Below, piece by piece: positions 1 through 7,871 of a stretch of 26,319 bases of DNA; position 1 is the stretch's first letter; each line of letters starts with the position of its first letter. Origin of the DNA: JBJXGE01 sp046154185. Its GTDB lineage: Bacteria; Planctomycetota; UBA8108; UBA1146; JAJFFE01. The notes beneath the pieces were generated by a model. The model ran no database searches. It was not told the origin of the DNA and saw nothing but the letters and a program-made list of their open reading frames with translations. Position numbers and translations under genes: made by a program. The DNA lies in contig JBJXGE010000083.1 in assembly GCA_046154185.1 (NCBI GenBank), forward strand, positions 1 to 26,319, read 5' to 3'.

Positions 1-122
1 GCTCCTCCGTCGCGAAATCCTCAACGACCAGGCAGGTCGCCTCCGGTTTCGCTCGGTCGCTCGCGACCAAGCCTAACCCAAGTTGCCTCGAACCTAGCGG
101 GCCAAGGTTGCCTGACACGGCA
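1..122. other. Left-edge non-coding stretch
   Basis: No gene is visible here. It lies downstream of the HEAT-repeat gene, which ends at 123 on the minus strand. A small hairpin sits at 55-68 (GGTCGC, loop TC, GCGACC), and a weaker inverted repeat (AACCT with AGGTT) lies around 91-109. Neither is followed by a T-run, so I do not call a terminator. Confidence 0.5.
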
Positions 123-1262
123 CTAGAAGCCTTTTTGCTCGAGTTTCACGACTTCCTTGCGGGCATCGCGGCGCACGCGGTCATGCTGCTCGCTCTCGGC
201 GATTCTTTCAAGAATCTTCTTGGCTGCGGTGCCGCCGATCTTGCCGATCGAATCGATCGCCGACAAGCGCGAGACGGCGTCAGTATCTGTGGTTGCGATC
301 CGTTCGAGCACGCTGAGCGAACCCAGATCGCCAATGCCGCCGAGCGCGCCGATCATGGTTTGGCGCACGTGAGCAACCGTTTCTACTTCGAGCTGACTCT
401 CGATATCGCGCGCCGACGCGGCGTCTCCGACCTTCTTGAGCGCTTGCGCCGCGCGGTTGCGCGCATCCATGCTTTCATCGTTGGCCATGACATCCGTCAG
501 GAGCGGGATGGCGCGCGCGCCCTCGACGTGGTTGCCGATCTCCGTGACGAATCGAAAGCGATGTTCGGGCGGCGCTTTGCCGACCATGCTGACGAGCAAG
601 TCATAGGACAGTGGATTGTTGACTTTGCCGAGCGATTCCACCGTGTACTTCACTTCATTCGAGCCGTCCGCCAGCTGCAGACGATTGGTGTAGTGGTCGC
701 GCAGTGCCATCGCCGCGTAATCGCCACCGATTTCGCCGAGACCGACAATGAGCAGGCGGCGTTTCACGAAATCCGGTTCTTCGATCATGAGTGCGTTGAT
801 CCACGGCGCGTACTCTTCCGGTAGTGTCTTGAGTAACGCCTCAAGTTCGTCGCGGGCGCGCTTGACCGCCGCCAATTTCTTATTGGTCTGCAGGTGTTGG
901 GGCGGCATGGTCATGCTGTCGAGGAGCGTTTCGATTTGTTTCCGAATCTCATCCGGCACCGCCGCCACCCCGTCCGGCTTTTCGAGGCGCTTGACCGGCG
1001 CTTCGTCATTCGGCACCAATGGCTCTGCTGCAGTCGGTTCGATCACTGGAGTCGGTTTCACCGCCGCCGATACATCGCCGGGAATCGGCGCCGGCGTCTC
1101 CGACGGCTTCGCGACGATGCGGTACAACGCGAGTGCGACGAAGATCAACAGCAGCGCGAGGAGTAAGACCGGCGCGGCGACCCGACCGCTGACTCGCTCG
1201 TCCATTCGAACTTTTCTGCTTAGTTCTGCGCGGTCACTCTGCTCGATCCTTCGGATGTTCAT
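123..1262 (-). CDS. Membrane-anchored HEAT-repeat protein
   Basis: The product is 379 aa. Residues about 30-50 form one hydrophobic segment (PVLLLALLLIFVALALYRIV) after a basic N-terminus, so it is probably a single-pass protein with most of its length outside the cytoplasm. A Pro/Ala-rich linker (52-90) follows, then a helical region. From about residue 165 to the end there are short helical pairs of HEAT/PBS-lyase type, seen in phrases such as AAQALKKVGD, IGALGGIGD and IDSIGKIGG. HEAT repeats are protein-binding scaffolds and no catalytic motif is present. The start is uncertain: ATG 1262 has a weak GAGAG about 14 nt upstream, and ATG 1205 (residue 20) would also keep the membrane segment. 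A terminator upstream at 1341-1383 separates it from the kelch gene, so it probably has its own promoter, which I could not identify. The exact role is unknown. Confidence 0.8.
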   Translation of the reverse strand: MNIRRIEQSDRAELSRKVRMDERVSGRVAAPVLLLALLLIFVALALYRIVAKPSETPAPIPGDVSAAVKPTPVIEPTAAEPLVPNDEAPVKRLEKPDGVAAVPDEIRKQIETLLDSMTMPPQHLQTNKKLAAVKRARDELEALLKTLPEEYAPWINALMIEEPDFVKRRLLIVGLGEIGGDYAAMALRDHYTNRLQLADGSNEVKYTVESLGKVNNPLSYDLLVSMVGKAPPEHRFRFVTEIGNHVEGARAIPLLTDVMANDESMDARNRAAQALKKVGDAASARDIESQLEVETVAHVRQTMIGALGGIGDLGSLSVLERIATTDTDAVSRLSAIDSIGKIGGTAAKKILERIAESEQHDRVRRDARKEVVKLEQKGF

Positions 1263-1340
1263 CGCTATTGTTCAACACTCTCTGCGACGGGGTGGAGGGC
1301 GATCACGTTGCAAGAATCAACGCGCGAAAATCGCGCGCGC

Positions 1341-1383
1341 AAGAAAATGGGCAGGATCGACCGCTCGTCGAGTCCTGCCCATT
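1341..1383 (-). terminator. Intrinsic terminator of the kelch lipoprotein gene
   Basis: A perfect 11-bp stem pairs 1346-1356 (AATGGGCAGGA) with 1373-1383 (TCCTGCCCATT) around a 16-nt loop. Read on the minus strand, the 3' arm runs into ATTTTCTT, the expected T-run. It begins about 30 nt after the kelch stop codon at 1415 and lies before the HEAT gene start, so it should end transcription from the kelch gene. Confidence 0.85.
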
Positions 1384-1414
1384 CCCGAGGCGAAATCTCA
1401 GTGGCGAGCGACGA

Positions 1415-3337
1415 CTACAATCCGTTCGCTCCCGGTGGGAGGTAGATCTCGCAGCTAATGCTCACCACTTCGCCACCGAAGTCGGTGAGGTAAGTCGCTC
1501 CGCCGCCGGCCACCAAGACGCGGTCGTCCGGCGTATTGAGGATGCCGTCTTCGCCCGGCAACTGCGACAGCGTGTGCATCACTCGGTCCTTCTTCAGGAG
1601 GCCAACCGGCTGCGTCAAAACCGGGTCGTTGTCGAAGCCGAGGGCCTCGAACATTCCACCGCCCACATCGGTCAGCTCGTACTGGGGAATGAATCCATCG
1701 GCGTTCAACCACACGCCGATGACTCCGGTTGGATTCAGCGAGCTGCGGTTCGCACCCAGTTCCCACGGCACCACACTGTTGACGTCGTAGAACGGGTCGT
1801 AAATGTGGAACGCCGCGATGTTCGTGAAGTTGCACACTACTGCGGGAATTTCCGCACAGCCGCCAGGGGTCGTAAATGTCCAGTGTCCGCCGGCGGTCAG
1901 GATCCAAGTCGTCAAGATCTCCGTGCCTTCGAACAACCGCCGGGCCGGCAACGCCACCGCGGGAGCCGAGCTACGACCGTGGACAGCGCAGTTCATCGGA
2001 TCTTGCACGAGACCCTCGAAGCCCTGCCCACCGGTCGGGTGCGACGGCTGGAAAAACTGAATGCCGGTCGCTGGGCCAAAACCCGTGAACGTGCAAACGA
2101 TGATTTCCGTCGCGGTTGTGGAATCCAGGCAACCCCCGTCGTTATCGCCATTACAAATCATCACGATGTTATTGACGCCCTTGATCTGCGGCCCGGGTGC
2201 CGGCACGTCAAAAGTCGAATCGCGGAAAAGGCCGAGATTCATCATGGTCGCACCGCTCGCGCGCTGAAGCAGCGCGACGCCCGCCGCCAGCGAGTTCACC
2301 TGACTGTCTTGATCGAAAAACTCGAGACTGGCTTGGAGGTCGCGCCCCGGTTGGCCCGGAAATTTGAGTTCCGGCGCGAAGATCGTCGACAGCGTCTGGT
2401 AGCCGCAGCCCGTAAGGATCACGTCGTCCCCGGTGCCGACGCGACCGTCGAAACCGGCGATTGCAGCCGTAGCGTGCGACGCCCGGCCGCGGCTCGACTG
2501 CAACTCAGCCTCTTGGCCAAGCCCATCGACCGGGAGTTCGAACGACAGCGACGAAGGATTGAAAACTTCGATGGACTTCGTCGACGGGAACACCGTGATA
2601 TCGAACTGGAAGAACGGGCTACCGGGCGGGAAGTTCGGATCGATGATCGTCTCTTGTACGCTCCGTTGACCACCCACGATCAACACGCGACCGCTCGACA
2701 ACAAGGTGGCCGTATGACGAAAACGCGGGAACAGCATGTCTTCGACGACTTCGAGCACGTCCGGCGCAAACTCGCGCGCGACCGCGTCAAAGATTTCCGA
2801 GATCGGGTGAGCTTCCGCGACGATCGCGTCCTCTGAACCGCCGCAAACCAACACATTGCCATCCGGGAGCAACGTGGCGGTGTGATAAATGCGTCCACCA
2901 TTTTTCAAGAGAATCGGGTCGCCGACAAAATTGGTGTCGATCCATTTACCGGTAATCGACTCCGGCAACGGGGCGACATCGCGGATCGACTGGTCGAAAA
3001 TCTCGGCGGAATCGAGCGACGTGAGGAGCCGTTCGTCGGATCCGCCCACGACCAGCACGCGGCCATCCTCGAGCGTCGTCGCGGTGTGCGCGTAGCGCTT
3101 TGTTTCGAGATCGGGTCCACCATAGGACCTGTTGTCAAATGGCAGCGGCGCGGCTGAGACATTCACCCCGGAAATGAGTTGCTTTCCCTCACGACCACCC
3201 GAGTTGCACCCAAAACTGAGCCCAACTACGAGCAACAAACTCGCTACGAGAAAGAGCCGCGTTTTGCCGACGCTGAAACCGGCGCTAGAACGCAATCTTC
3301 GACCGGCAGTCAACCGGCCGAGAGCTGTATGCGTCAT
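1415..3337 (-). CDS. Kelch-repeat lipoprotein-like surface protein
   Basis: The product is 640 aa from ATG 3337, chosen because AAGGAAG lies about 10 nt upstream and a signal peptide follows at once (TRLFLVASLLLVVGLSFGC). Cys44 could be lipidated, although the lipobox (LSFG-C) is not ideal. Kelch/galactose-oxidase-like strands recur at residues about 84-100, 152-167, 208-223, 288-311, 475-485 and 588-613, in forms such as HTATLLPDGNVLVCGG and HTATLLSSGRVLIVGG. This predicts a beta-propeller at the cell surface or in the periplasm. Two blades carry DG-x-x-x-T-x-DD loops (about 297-305 and 597-605). Several Cys pairs in the middle suggest disulfides. No galactose-oxidase copper ligand set is evident, so a binding or adhesion role is more likely than catalysis. 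An in-frame extension upstream to 3457 is possible but would put 40 residues before the signal peptide. Confidence 0.82.
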   Translation of the reverse strand: MTHTALGRLTAGRRLRSSAGFSVGKTRLFLVASLLLVVGLSFGCNSGGREGKQLISGVNVSAAPLPFDNRSYGGPDLETKRYAHTATTLEDGRVLVVGGSDERLLTSLDSAEIFDQSIRDVAPLPESITGKWIDTNFVGDPILLKNGGRIYHTATLLPDGNVLVCGGSEDAIVAEAHPISEIFDAVAREFAPDVLEVVEDMLFPRFRHTATLLSSGRVLIVGGQRSVQETIIDPNFPPGSPFFQFDITVFPSTKSIEVFNPSSLSFELPVDGLGQEAELQSSRGRASHATAAIAGFDGRVGTGDDVILTGCGYQTLSTIFAPELKFPGQPGRDLQASLEFFDQDSQVNSLAAGVALLQRASGATMMNLGLFRDSTFDVPAPGPQIKGVNNIVMICNGDNDGGCLDSTTATEIIVCTFTGFGPATGIQFFQPSHPTGGQGFEGLVQDPMNCAVHGRSSAPAVALPARRLFEGTEILTTWILTAGGHWTFTTPGGCAEIPAVVCNFTNIAAFHIYDPFYDVNSVVPWELGANRSSLNPTGVIGVWLNADGFIPQYELTDVGGGMFEALGFDNDPVLTQPVGLLKKDRVMHTLSQLPGEDGILNTPDDRVLVAGGGATYLTDFGGEVVSISCEIYLPPGANGL

Positions 3338-4053
3338 CAAACTACCGCTTCCTTTCAAAACCCTCTCGCCCATCCGGACGGCGACGACGGTGTGTCTAAA
3401 ATCGAGGGAATCCTCTGCTATCTCTATCGCACTCAAGCCAAATTCTCGCTCACACATCAGATCGAAGCGCGTCGAGCGACGTGCTCAGCGATGATTCGCG
3501 CCGTCTATCAGCTCAGCTAACCCAATTCCCACCATTGAGTTTCTGACAACTTCGACTGCTGCTCCTCATCAATCCCCGACCGGGTGAAGAAGGGGGCTGA
3601 TTCTACGTCAAGCCAACAACGTGTCTAGCCGCCGACGGAATCCGTTCTGTCGACAGCGTCAGTGCTCGCGGAGTCAGTCCTGGCACCAATCCTGGCACAG
3701 ACGTCAGTCTTCGACGGAGCGCACCGACTTGGACCGACGAGCCGGGCTTAAGCAAACGCTGCGCCAGTTGATAATGTCCGTGCGCCGCCGCATTACCGGC
3801 TAAGCGCGAAGAGAAGCGCGACTTATCGCGCGTGAAGGACAGGCCGGCGCAGCCTGCCGACGGCCGGTGTGCGAATGTGACACGGGGCGAAGCCGCGCGT
3901 TTACAGGAATCTTGGAGAAAAGAGGTGGGGAGGAGAATGCCGAACTCTCTGGGTCGACAAGTCCGCGAGGATCACGCAAGACCCCAGATTTATCTTCCTC
4001 ACGAGAGTCCGGCAAATTCAATCTACGGTTACAGATGCGAGCGATCGCCGAGT
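3338..4053. other. Intergenic region without a supportable gene
   Basis: About 700 bp lie between the kelch gene start and the end of gspJ. Open frames here (for example 3832-4215 plus and 3800-4021 minus) are short, arginine-rich and lack family features or ribosome sites, so I leave them out. I found no tRNA, RNase P or tmRNA core motif. Visible structure is limited to short direct repeats at 3658-3708, a GCGATCGC palindrome at 4041-4048 and GCGCGA-rich inverted repeats around 3805-3830. The kelch promoter must lie in the 3338-3600 part, but no clear -35/-10 pair stands out. Confidence 0.5.
3658..3708. repeat. Cluster of short direct repeats
   Basis: GTCAGT occurs at 3658-3663, 3673-3678 and 3703-3708, with start-to-start distances of 15 and 30 nt. 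Between the last two, TCCTGGCAC is repeated at 3678-3686 and 3690-3698. The regular phase suggests iterated protein-binding sites, but the units are short and could be chance. Confidence 0.4.
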
Positions 4054-4995
4054 TTACCGCGGGGCACGACTCGCGCCGCTCGAGCCGCCGCTCGGGCTCT
4101 GCGAACCCGAGGTCCCGGTACCGGGCGACGTACCAGAAGACTCCGACGAGTCGCCCGAACTAGAATCGGCATCTCCAAGCAATTCGGGATCGAGCTCGAG
4201 TTCTTCGGTTACTAGGATCGGCACAATCGTCTTGAACACTTCAAACAAACGCTCATTGTTCGGGCCGAGACGAATTCCGGTCTCGTCGCCGAGGAAGATC
4301 TGAATCTCGACGAGCACGGCACGCGGTAGCACGAGCGGCGGCTCCTCCTCCGACTCGTCGTCGGATTCGTCCGGCGTGTCACCGCTGAGACCGCTCGGCG
4401 CTTCCTCCATGCCTTCTTCGGCTTCAATGTCCTCGGTGTTGTCGTCATCGGCCGGGAGTCGTTCTTCAGCGTTCCAACTCGTGACCCACTCGCTGCCGCG
4501 ATCGAGGTATTGAAACGAAAGCGATTTCATTCGCTCGTACACCGGTTCGTAGCGACCACCATCGAGCGGATCTTCGCGCGTGTTATGTTTGACGCGCCGA
4601 AAGAGCGTAAAGACGCCGTCCTCACCGCGCCCGAGCGCGTAGCCAACGCCAGCGAATTCCCCGGACCATTCGACGCCGTCCGGCGGCGGACCGACCGGCG
4701 CGGTCGTAATGAAATGCAGCGTGTCCGACGCCGACGGACTTTCGCCGTGATCTTCGCCTAGAAAAATCTGTTTGCCGTGGCCTTTGAAAACCGCGCTTTG
4801 CAAGTCGCGCCGAATGAGCCCGAGGATCGCCTGACCGTACTTTCCTGAACTCGTCATTTTTTCGACGAGCTGCTCTGCCTGCAGAGTTTGATCGAGAATC
4901 TGGTAGGCGCCGACCAGCACCAAGCCAAAAATCCCGATGACGATGACGACCTCCAACAAGGTGAAGCCGGCACGCGAAGCTTTGGTGTTCCTCAT
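4054..4995 (-). CDS. gspJ: Type II secretion minor pseudopilin GspJ-like
   Basis: The product is 313 aa. It starts with a type III prepilin leader, RAG|FTLLEVVIVI, cleaved after Gly10 with Glu at position +5 (Glu15), then a hydrophobic helix. GspJ caps the pseudopilus tip with GspI and GspK. The globular part contains LIRRDLQSAVF and later LVEIQIFLGD, consistent with GspJ. It is longer than usual (typically about 200 aa) because of a very acidic insert at about 181-219 (DDDNTEDIEAEEGMEE and DESDDESEEEPP) and a Ser/Gly/Thr-rich tail at about 277-313. Its ATG overlaps the gspI stop by 4 bp (ATGA, 4992-4995), indicating translational coupling. It is the last gene of the cluster: no gspK, L or M follows. 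The J assignment rests on gene order and the I-J overlap; the sequence itself shows only a minor pseudopilin. Confidence 0.85.
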   Translation of the reverse strand: MRNTKASRAGFTLLEVVIVIGIFGLVLVGAYQILDQTLQAEQLVEKMTSSGKYGQAILGLIRRDLQSAVFKGHGKQIFLGEDHGESPSASDTLHFITTAPVGPPPDGVEWSGEFAGVGYALGRGEDGVFTLFRRVKHNTREDPLDGGRYEPVYERMKSLSFQYLDRGSEWVTSWNAEERLPADDDNTEDIEAEEGMEEAPSGLSGDTPDESDDESEEEPPLVLPRAVLVEIQIFLGDETGIRLGPNNERLFEVFKTIVPILVTEELELDPELLGDADSSSGDSSESSGTSPGTGTSGSQSPSGGSSGASRAPR

Positions 4996-5468
4996 CGCGA
5001 AGTCCCGTCACTGGAGGTCGTTCCGGCGGCCTCGAGCGCTAGCGGATGTTCGGGGTCGGGCAAGAACCACGTGCTCAGTCGATAGTTTTTTTCACCGGAA
5101 ATAGTCTCTTCATTCGGCATCAAGACTTCGATCGAGCACTCCAGCAAGTCGGGGCCGTTGCTCGACAGCAAATTCGATTTGATTTCCCAGCGCCATTCCG
5201 GTTGCTCTTCGAAAGTGCCCTGATTATTCGTTTCGATCCCGTAGAGGATTTCGTCGAGCTTTTCTTGGGCGAGGCGTTGGACCAAACGAGTGCGATTGTA
5301 TTCGTAGGCGCGCTCCACGGTCTCGGTGCGCAACAACAACATGGTCAAGAACCCGCCGCTCAAGAGCGCAATGGCGAGCACGAGCTCGACCAACGTGAAG
5401 GCGTCGACTCGATTTCGTCGCGCCATCGGCGCGCCGCCGCCCGAGTTGTTCGCGCGACTAAAACTCAC
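4992..5468 (-). CDS. gspI: Type II secretion minor pseudopilin GspI-like
   Basis: The product is 158 aa from a GTG start at 5468, supported by GGGAGAGG about 9 nt upstream. ATG 5426 (residue 15) is the alternative but has no good ribosome site. The prepilin leader reads RNRVDA|FTLVELVLAIALL, so the residue before the cleavage point is Ala23 instead of the usual Gly; Glu28 at +5 is kept. After the hydrophobic helix comes the typical GspI helix (RLAQEKLDEILYG). GspI nucleates the pseudopilus tip with GspJ and GspK. The gene overlaps gspH upstream (stop at 5458) and gspJ downstream by 4 bp, so the three minor pseudopilins are coupled. Confidence 0.87.
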   Translation of the reverse strand: MSFSRANNSGGGAPMARRNRVDAFTLVELVLAIALLSGGFLTMLLLRTETVERAYEYNRTRLVQRLAQEKLDEILYGIETNNQGTFEEQPEWRWEIKSNLLSSNGPDLLECSIEVLMPNEETISGEKNYRLSTWFLPDPEHPLALEAAGTTSSDGTSR

Positions 5469-6003
5469 TGAACCGCGCCTCTCCCTCGGTGAAGTCGACG
5501 GCGCCGACGAGCGCGTTGTATTTGACGCTCAACAGGCGTTCGTCCTCGTTGATCAACACGACGATGTGACTTCCGAAATAACCGAGCGAGTCGACCGGGA
5601 CATCGACACCGCCACTGTCGTGAACGGTGCCGTCGGGCATCACCACGTGCTTGATCTTGATATGCTCCGGCAAGTCGGTCGGGAGAAAAGTGTCGCGTTC
5701 GTCGTACGGCATTTCTGGATCCTGATCAAAGCGCGGCGGTTGAATGATCCAGAACTGCTGCGTCTCGAGGTCGTAGTGCAACACATGGGTCTTCGCCAAG
5801 CCGCCCGCGAGACTCTTCGCCCAGTTGATCGAGCTGCCAACCGTACGGGCGGCGGAGCGCAACCGGTATTTCGGCGAAATGCCCTCGAGGCTCGGCAGCA
5901 CCATCGCCATCAACGCACCGAGAATGGTAATGACAAGAATCATTTCCAACAAAGTGAAGCCGCGCTGCGGCGGTGCGGTCGGTGCTGCCGATGGTTTCAC
6001 CAT
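5458..6003 (-). CDS. gspH: Type II secretion minor pseudopilin GspH-like
   Basis: The product is 181 aa. The leader PPQRG|FTLLEMILVITILGAL is a standard prepilin-peptidase site (Gly15, Glu20 at +5), followed by the hydrophobic helix. The sequence then reads YRLRSAARTVGSSINWAKSLA, the GspH-type segment after the pilin helix, and a beta-rich C-terminal domain. GspH links the pseudopilus tip to the GspG shaft. Its ATG shares one base with the gspG stop (TAATG at 6001-6005), so translation is likely coupled to gspG. The last 11 bp overlap gspI. Confidence 0.88.
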   Translation of the reverse strand: MVKPSAAPTAPPQRGFTLLEMILVITILGALMAMVLPSLEGISPKYRLRSAARTVGSSINWAKSLAGGLAKTHVLHYDLETQQFWIIQPPRFDQDPEMPYDERDTFLPTDLPEHIKIKHVVMPDGTVHDSGGVDVPVDSLGYFGSHIVVLINEDERLLSVKYNALVGAVDFTEGEARFSEF

Positions 6004-6476
6004 TACTGTCGTACATTCTCGCTATCGAGGTCTTCATCGAATCCGGTCCCGCCTTGCGACTGATCGGCGCCGAACGACCATATCCGGACCGAGCCGTTTT
6101 GCGTGCGTTCGTAGAAGTAGTACTCGTTCGTCCACGGGTCGAGCGGCTCGTTATCGAGATACTTCGGCTGGCGGCCATCGCGCGTGGCCGGCGGATTCAT
6201 CAGCTCTTGCAACGTCTCCGGGTATCGCGTGTGGTCCGACTTGTACATGCTGGCCGCCGTTTTAATGGCGCTGAAGTCTTGCCGCACCCGCGCGACGCGG
6301 GCCTTGTCATCGGAGCCCGCGACGTTTACCACCACGGCAGTCGCTAGGATCCCGATGATCGTAATGACGACAATGAGTTCCAACAGTGTGAAGCCTTCCG
6401 CCCGCCGACCGGCTTGCCCTCCGGCTCGCAGCTGTGTTCTACGTTTCGAGTCGCTCGCGTGCATTAAGTCTTTCAT
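6003..6476 (-). CDS. gspG: Type II secretion major pseudopilin GspG
   Basis: The product is 157 aa. It begins with a 28-residue basic leader and the site RRAEG|FTLLELIVVITIIGIL (Gly28, Glu33 at +5). The mature part follows the GspG pattern: KIKTAASMYK-like helix (IKTAASMYKSDHTRYP), then the calcium-loop region LDPWTNEYYF and FGADQSQGGTGFDEDLDS, where acidic residues bind Ca2+ in known GspG structures. GspG polymerises into the periplasmic pseudopilus. ATG 6476 is favoured by AAAGGA six nt upstream over a second ATG at 6464. It is the first gene after a 178-bp gap that contains a candidate sigma-54 promoter, so it may be expressed independently of gspDEF. Confidence 0.95.
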   Translation of the reverse strand: MKDLMHASDSKRRTQLRAGGQAGRRAEGFTLLELIVVITIIGILATAVVVNVAGSDDKARVARVRQDFSAIKTAASMYKSDHTRYPETLQELMNPPATRDGRQPKYLDNEPLDPWTNEYYFYERTQNGSVRIWSFGADQSQGGTGFDEDLDSENVRQ

Positions 6477-6557
6477 GACGCGTCCTTTCTGTTGTCGACG
6501 TCGCGAAGCGCCGGTCCGCGTTGATTGGCGCTAGATCGTATCGCTTGAGATGTCTGC

Positions 6558-6573
6558 ATCAAATCCCGTGCCA
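6558..6573 (-). promoter_or_regulatory. Candidate sigma-54 promoter of gspG
   Basis: On the minus strand the sequence is TGGCACG-GGAT-TTGAT. It matches the -24/-12 consensus (TGGCACG-N4-TTGCW) with correct spacing and one mismatch, A for the C at -12. That C is normally well conserved, which lowers confidence. Transcription would begin near 6547, about 70 nt before the gspG ATG. Two sigma-54 activator genes lie in this window. Confidence 0.45.
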
Positions 6574-6600
6574 CCCTACAATTTGTCAGCCCCGAGGACC

Positions 6601-6642
6601 ACAAAAGAACGCCGCTGGCCGCCTGTGCGGCCGCGCGCAGCG
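6601..6642 (-). terminator. Possible terminator or attenuator after gspF
   Basis: A hairpin GGCCGC-CTGT-GCGGCC (6617-6632) can be extended by an outer CGCTG/CAGCG pairing (6613-6617 with 6638-6642, competing at one base). On the minus strand it is followed by GTTCTTTTGT (6601-6610), a short T-run. It lies just past the gspF stop and would partly separate gspDEF from gspGHIJ. Confidence 0.45.
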
Positions 6643-6654
6643 CTTACTCTGGGA

Positions 6655-7869
6655 TTAGACCTTGTTGAACTGCAGGAGTGGCATGAGCACCGCCATGATG
6701 ATGAATCCAACGACCACCGCGAGCAGGATGATGATCACCGGCTCGATGAGCGACGTGAGCTGTTGCACGCTCAGATCGATTTCTTCTTCGTAGGCGACGG
6801 AGATGCGATCGAGAATCTCCTCGAGTTGCCCGCTCTGCTCGCCGACGGCAATCATGTAGGCCACCATCGGCGGAAAAATTTTCGACGATTTCAACGGGGA
6901 AGCGATATCCGTGCCCTCGATGATGCGCTCGGAAACTTTGTCGAGCACGCGCTTCATGACCGAGTTATTCACGACCCGGCTGACAATACTGAGGGCTTCG
7001 AGCGCCGGCAGGCCACTCCGCAGCAGGGCGGAGAACGTGATCGTGAACCGTGAGACGGCTTGCTTGCGAAATAAGTTGCCGATCACCGGCACGCGCAACA
7101 AAACGGTGTCGTAGATGAAGCGGCCTTTCTCGGTGCCGATGAAGAGTCGCAGAGCCACCATCGCAGCGAGCAGCGCGATCAGCGCCATCCACCAGTAATT
7201 CTTGAAGAAGTCGCTGATCAACATCAGCGTCTCGGTGGTCCACGGCAGCGCTTGCTTGCGAGAGGTCAAAATTTTCGTGATCTTCGGGACCACGTACGAC
7301 ATGAGAAACGTGACGACGCCGAGCCCCACCGTCACCATCACGATCGGATACGTCAGCGCATTGCGAATCTTGCCGCGCAGGCTCGCTTGCTTCTGGAGAT
7401 ACTCCGCCAGCCGAATGAGCACGGTATCGAGGTTGCCGCTGGCTTCGCCCGCGCGCACCATGTTGACGTAGATGTCGGAGAACATCAGCGGGTGAAACGA
7501 CATAGCCTCGGCGAGCCCGGTGCCGGAGACAATCTTCTCGCGGATGTCGCGCAGAATGAGATCGATCTGCCGATCGGCGACTTGCTCGATCAACGCGCCG
7601 AGCGACTCCGAAAGGTGAATTCCGGAACGCAGCAAGGTCGCGAGCTGACGCGTGAAGATCGCGAGTGTGCCGGGGCTGATTCTGCGCTCGAGTCGAAAGC
7701 GACGCTCGCCCGCGTCGCGCTTCGTCGCCGACTCGATTCTGAGCATGCGCGTGACGCGCACGTCTTGCCGACGCAGTTTTTCGCGCGCGTCGCGCGCGGT
7801 GTCCGCGTCCACCGTGCCGCGCACGGACTTCCCGCGAGTCGTCAGCGCATCGTATTGAAAATTCGGCAT
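6655..7869 (-). CDS. gspF: Type II secretion inner-membrane platform protein GspF
   Basis: The product is 404 aa from ATG 7869, two bases after the gspE stop. The N-terminus MPNFQYDALTTRGKSVRG is the usual GspF/PilC start; a longer frame reading back into gspE is not credible. Two T2SSF domains are visible: residues about 68-190 (FTRQLATLLRSGIHLSESL, RAGEASGNLDTVL) and about 271-393 (FTITFSALLRSGLPALEAL, VGEQSGQLEEIL), an internal duplication. Hydrophobic segments lie at about 173-195, 226-245 and 376-397. GspF forms the membrane platform that couples GspE ATP hydrolysis to pseudopilus assembly. The length matches the family. A hairpin with a T-run follows the stop. Confidence 0.96.
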   Translation of the reverse strand: MPNFQYDALTTRGKSVRGTVDADTARDAREKLRRQDVRVTRMLRIESATKRDAGERRFRLERRISPGTLAIFTRQLATLLRSGIHLSESLGALIEQVADRQIDLILRDIREKIVSGTGLAEAMSFHPLMFSDIYVNMVRAGEASGNLDTVLIRLAEYLQKQASLRGKIRNALTYPIVMVTVGLGVVTFLMSYVVPKITKILTSRKQALPWTTETLMLISDFFKNYWWMALIALLAAMVALRLFIGTEKGRFIYDTVLLRVPVIGNLFRKQAVSRFTITFSALLRSGLPALEALSIVSRVVNNSVMKRVLDKVSERIIEGTDIASPLKSSKIFPPMVAYMIAVGEQSGQLEEILDRISVAYEEEIDLSVQQLTSLIEPVIIILLAVVVGFIIMAVLMPLLQFNKV

Positions 7870-7871
7870 TG

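Noticed and set aside
3678..3698. Tandem TGGCAC at 3681 and 3693, considered as sigma-54 -24 elements
   Set aside because: The GC expected at -12 is one base out of register for the first and missing for the second, and no plus-strand gene follows.
3832..4215. 127-codon plus-strand frame overlapping the end of gspJ
   Set aside because: It is Arg/Ala/Gly-rich without any domain, has no ribosome site and ends antisense to the Ser/Gly tail of gspJ.
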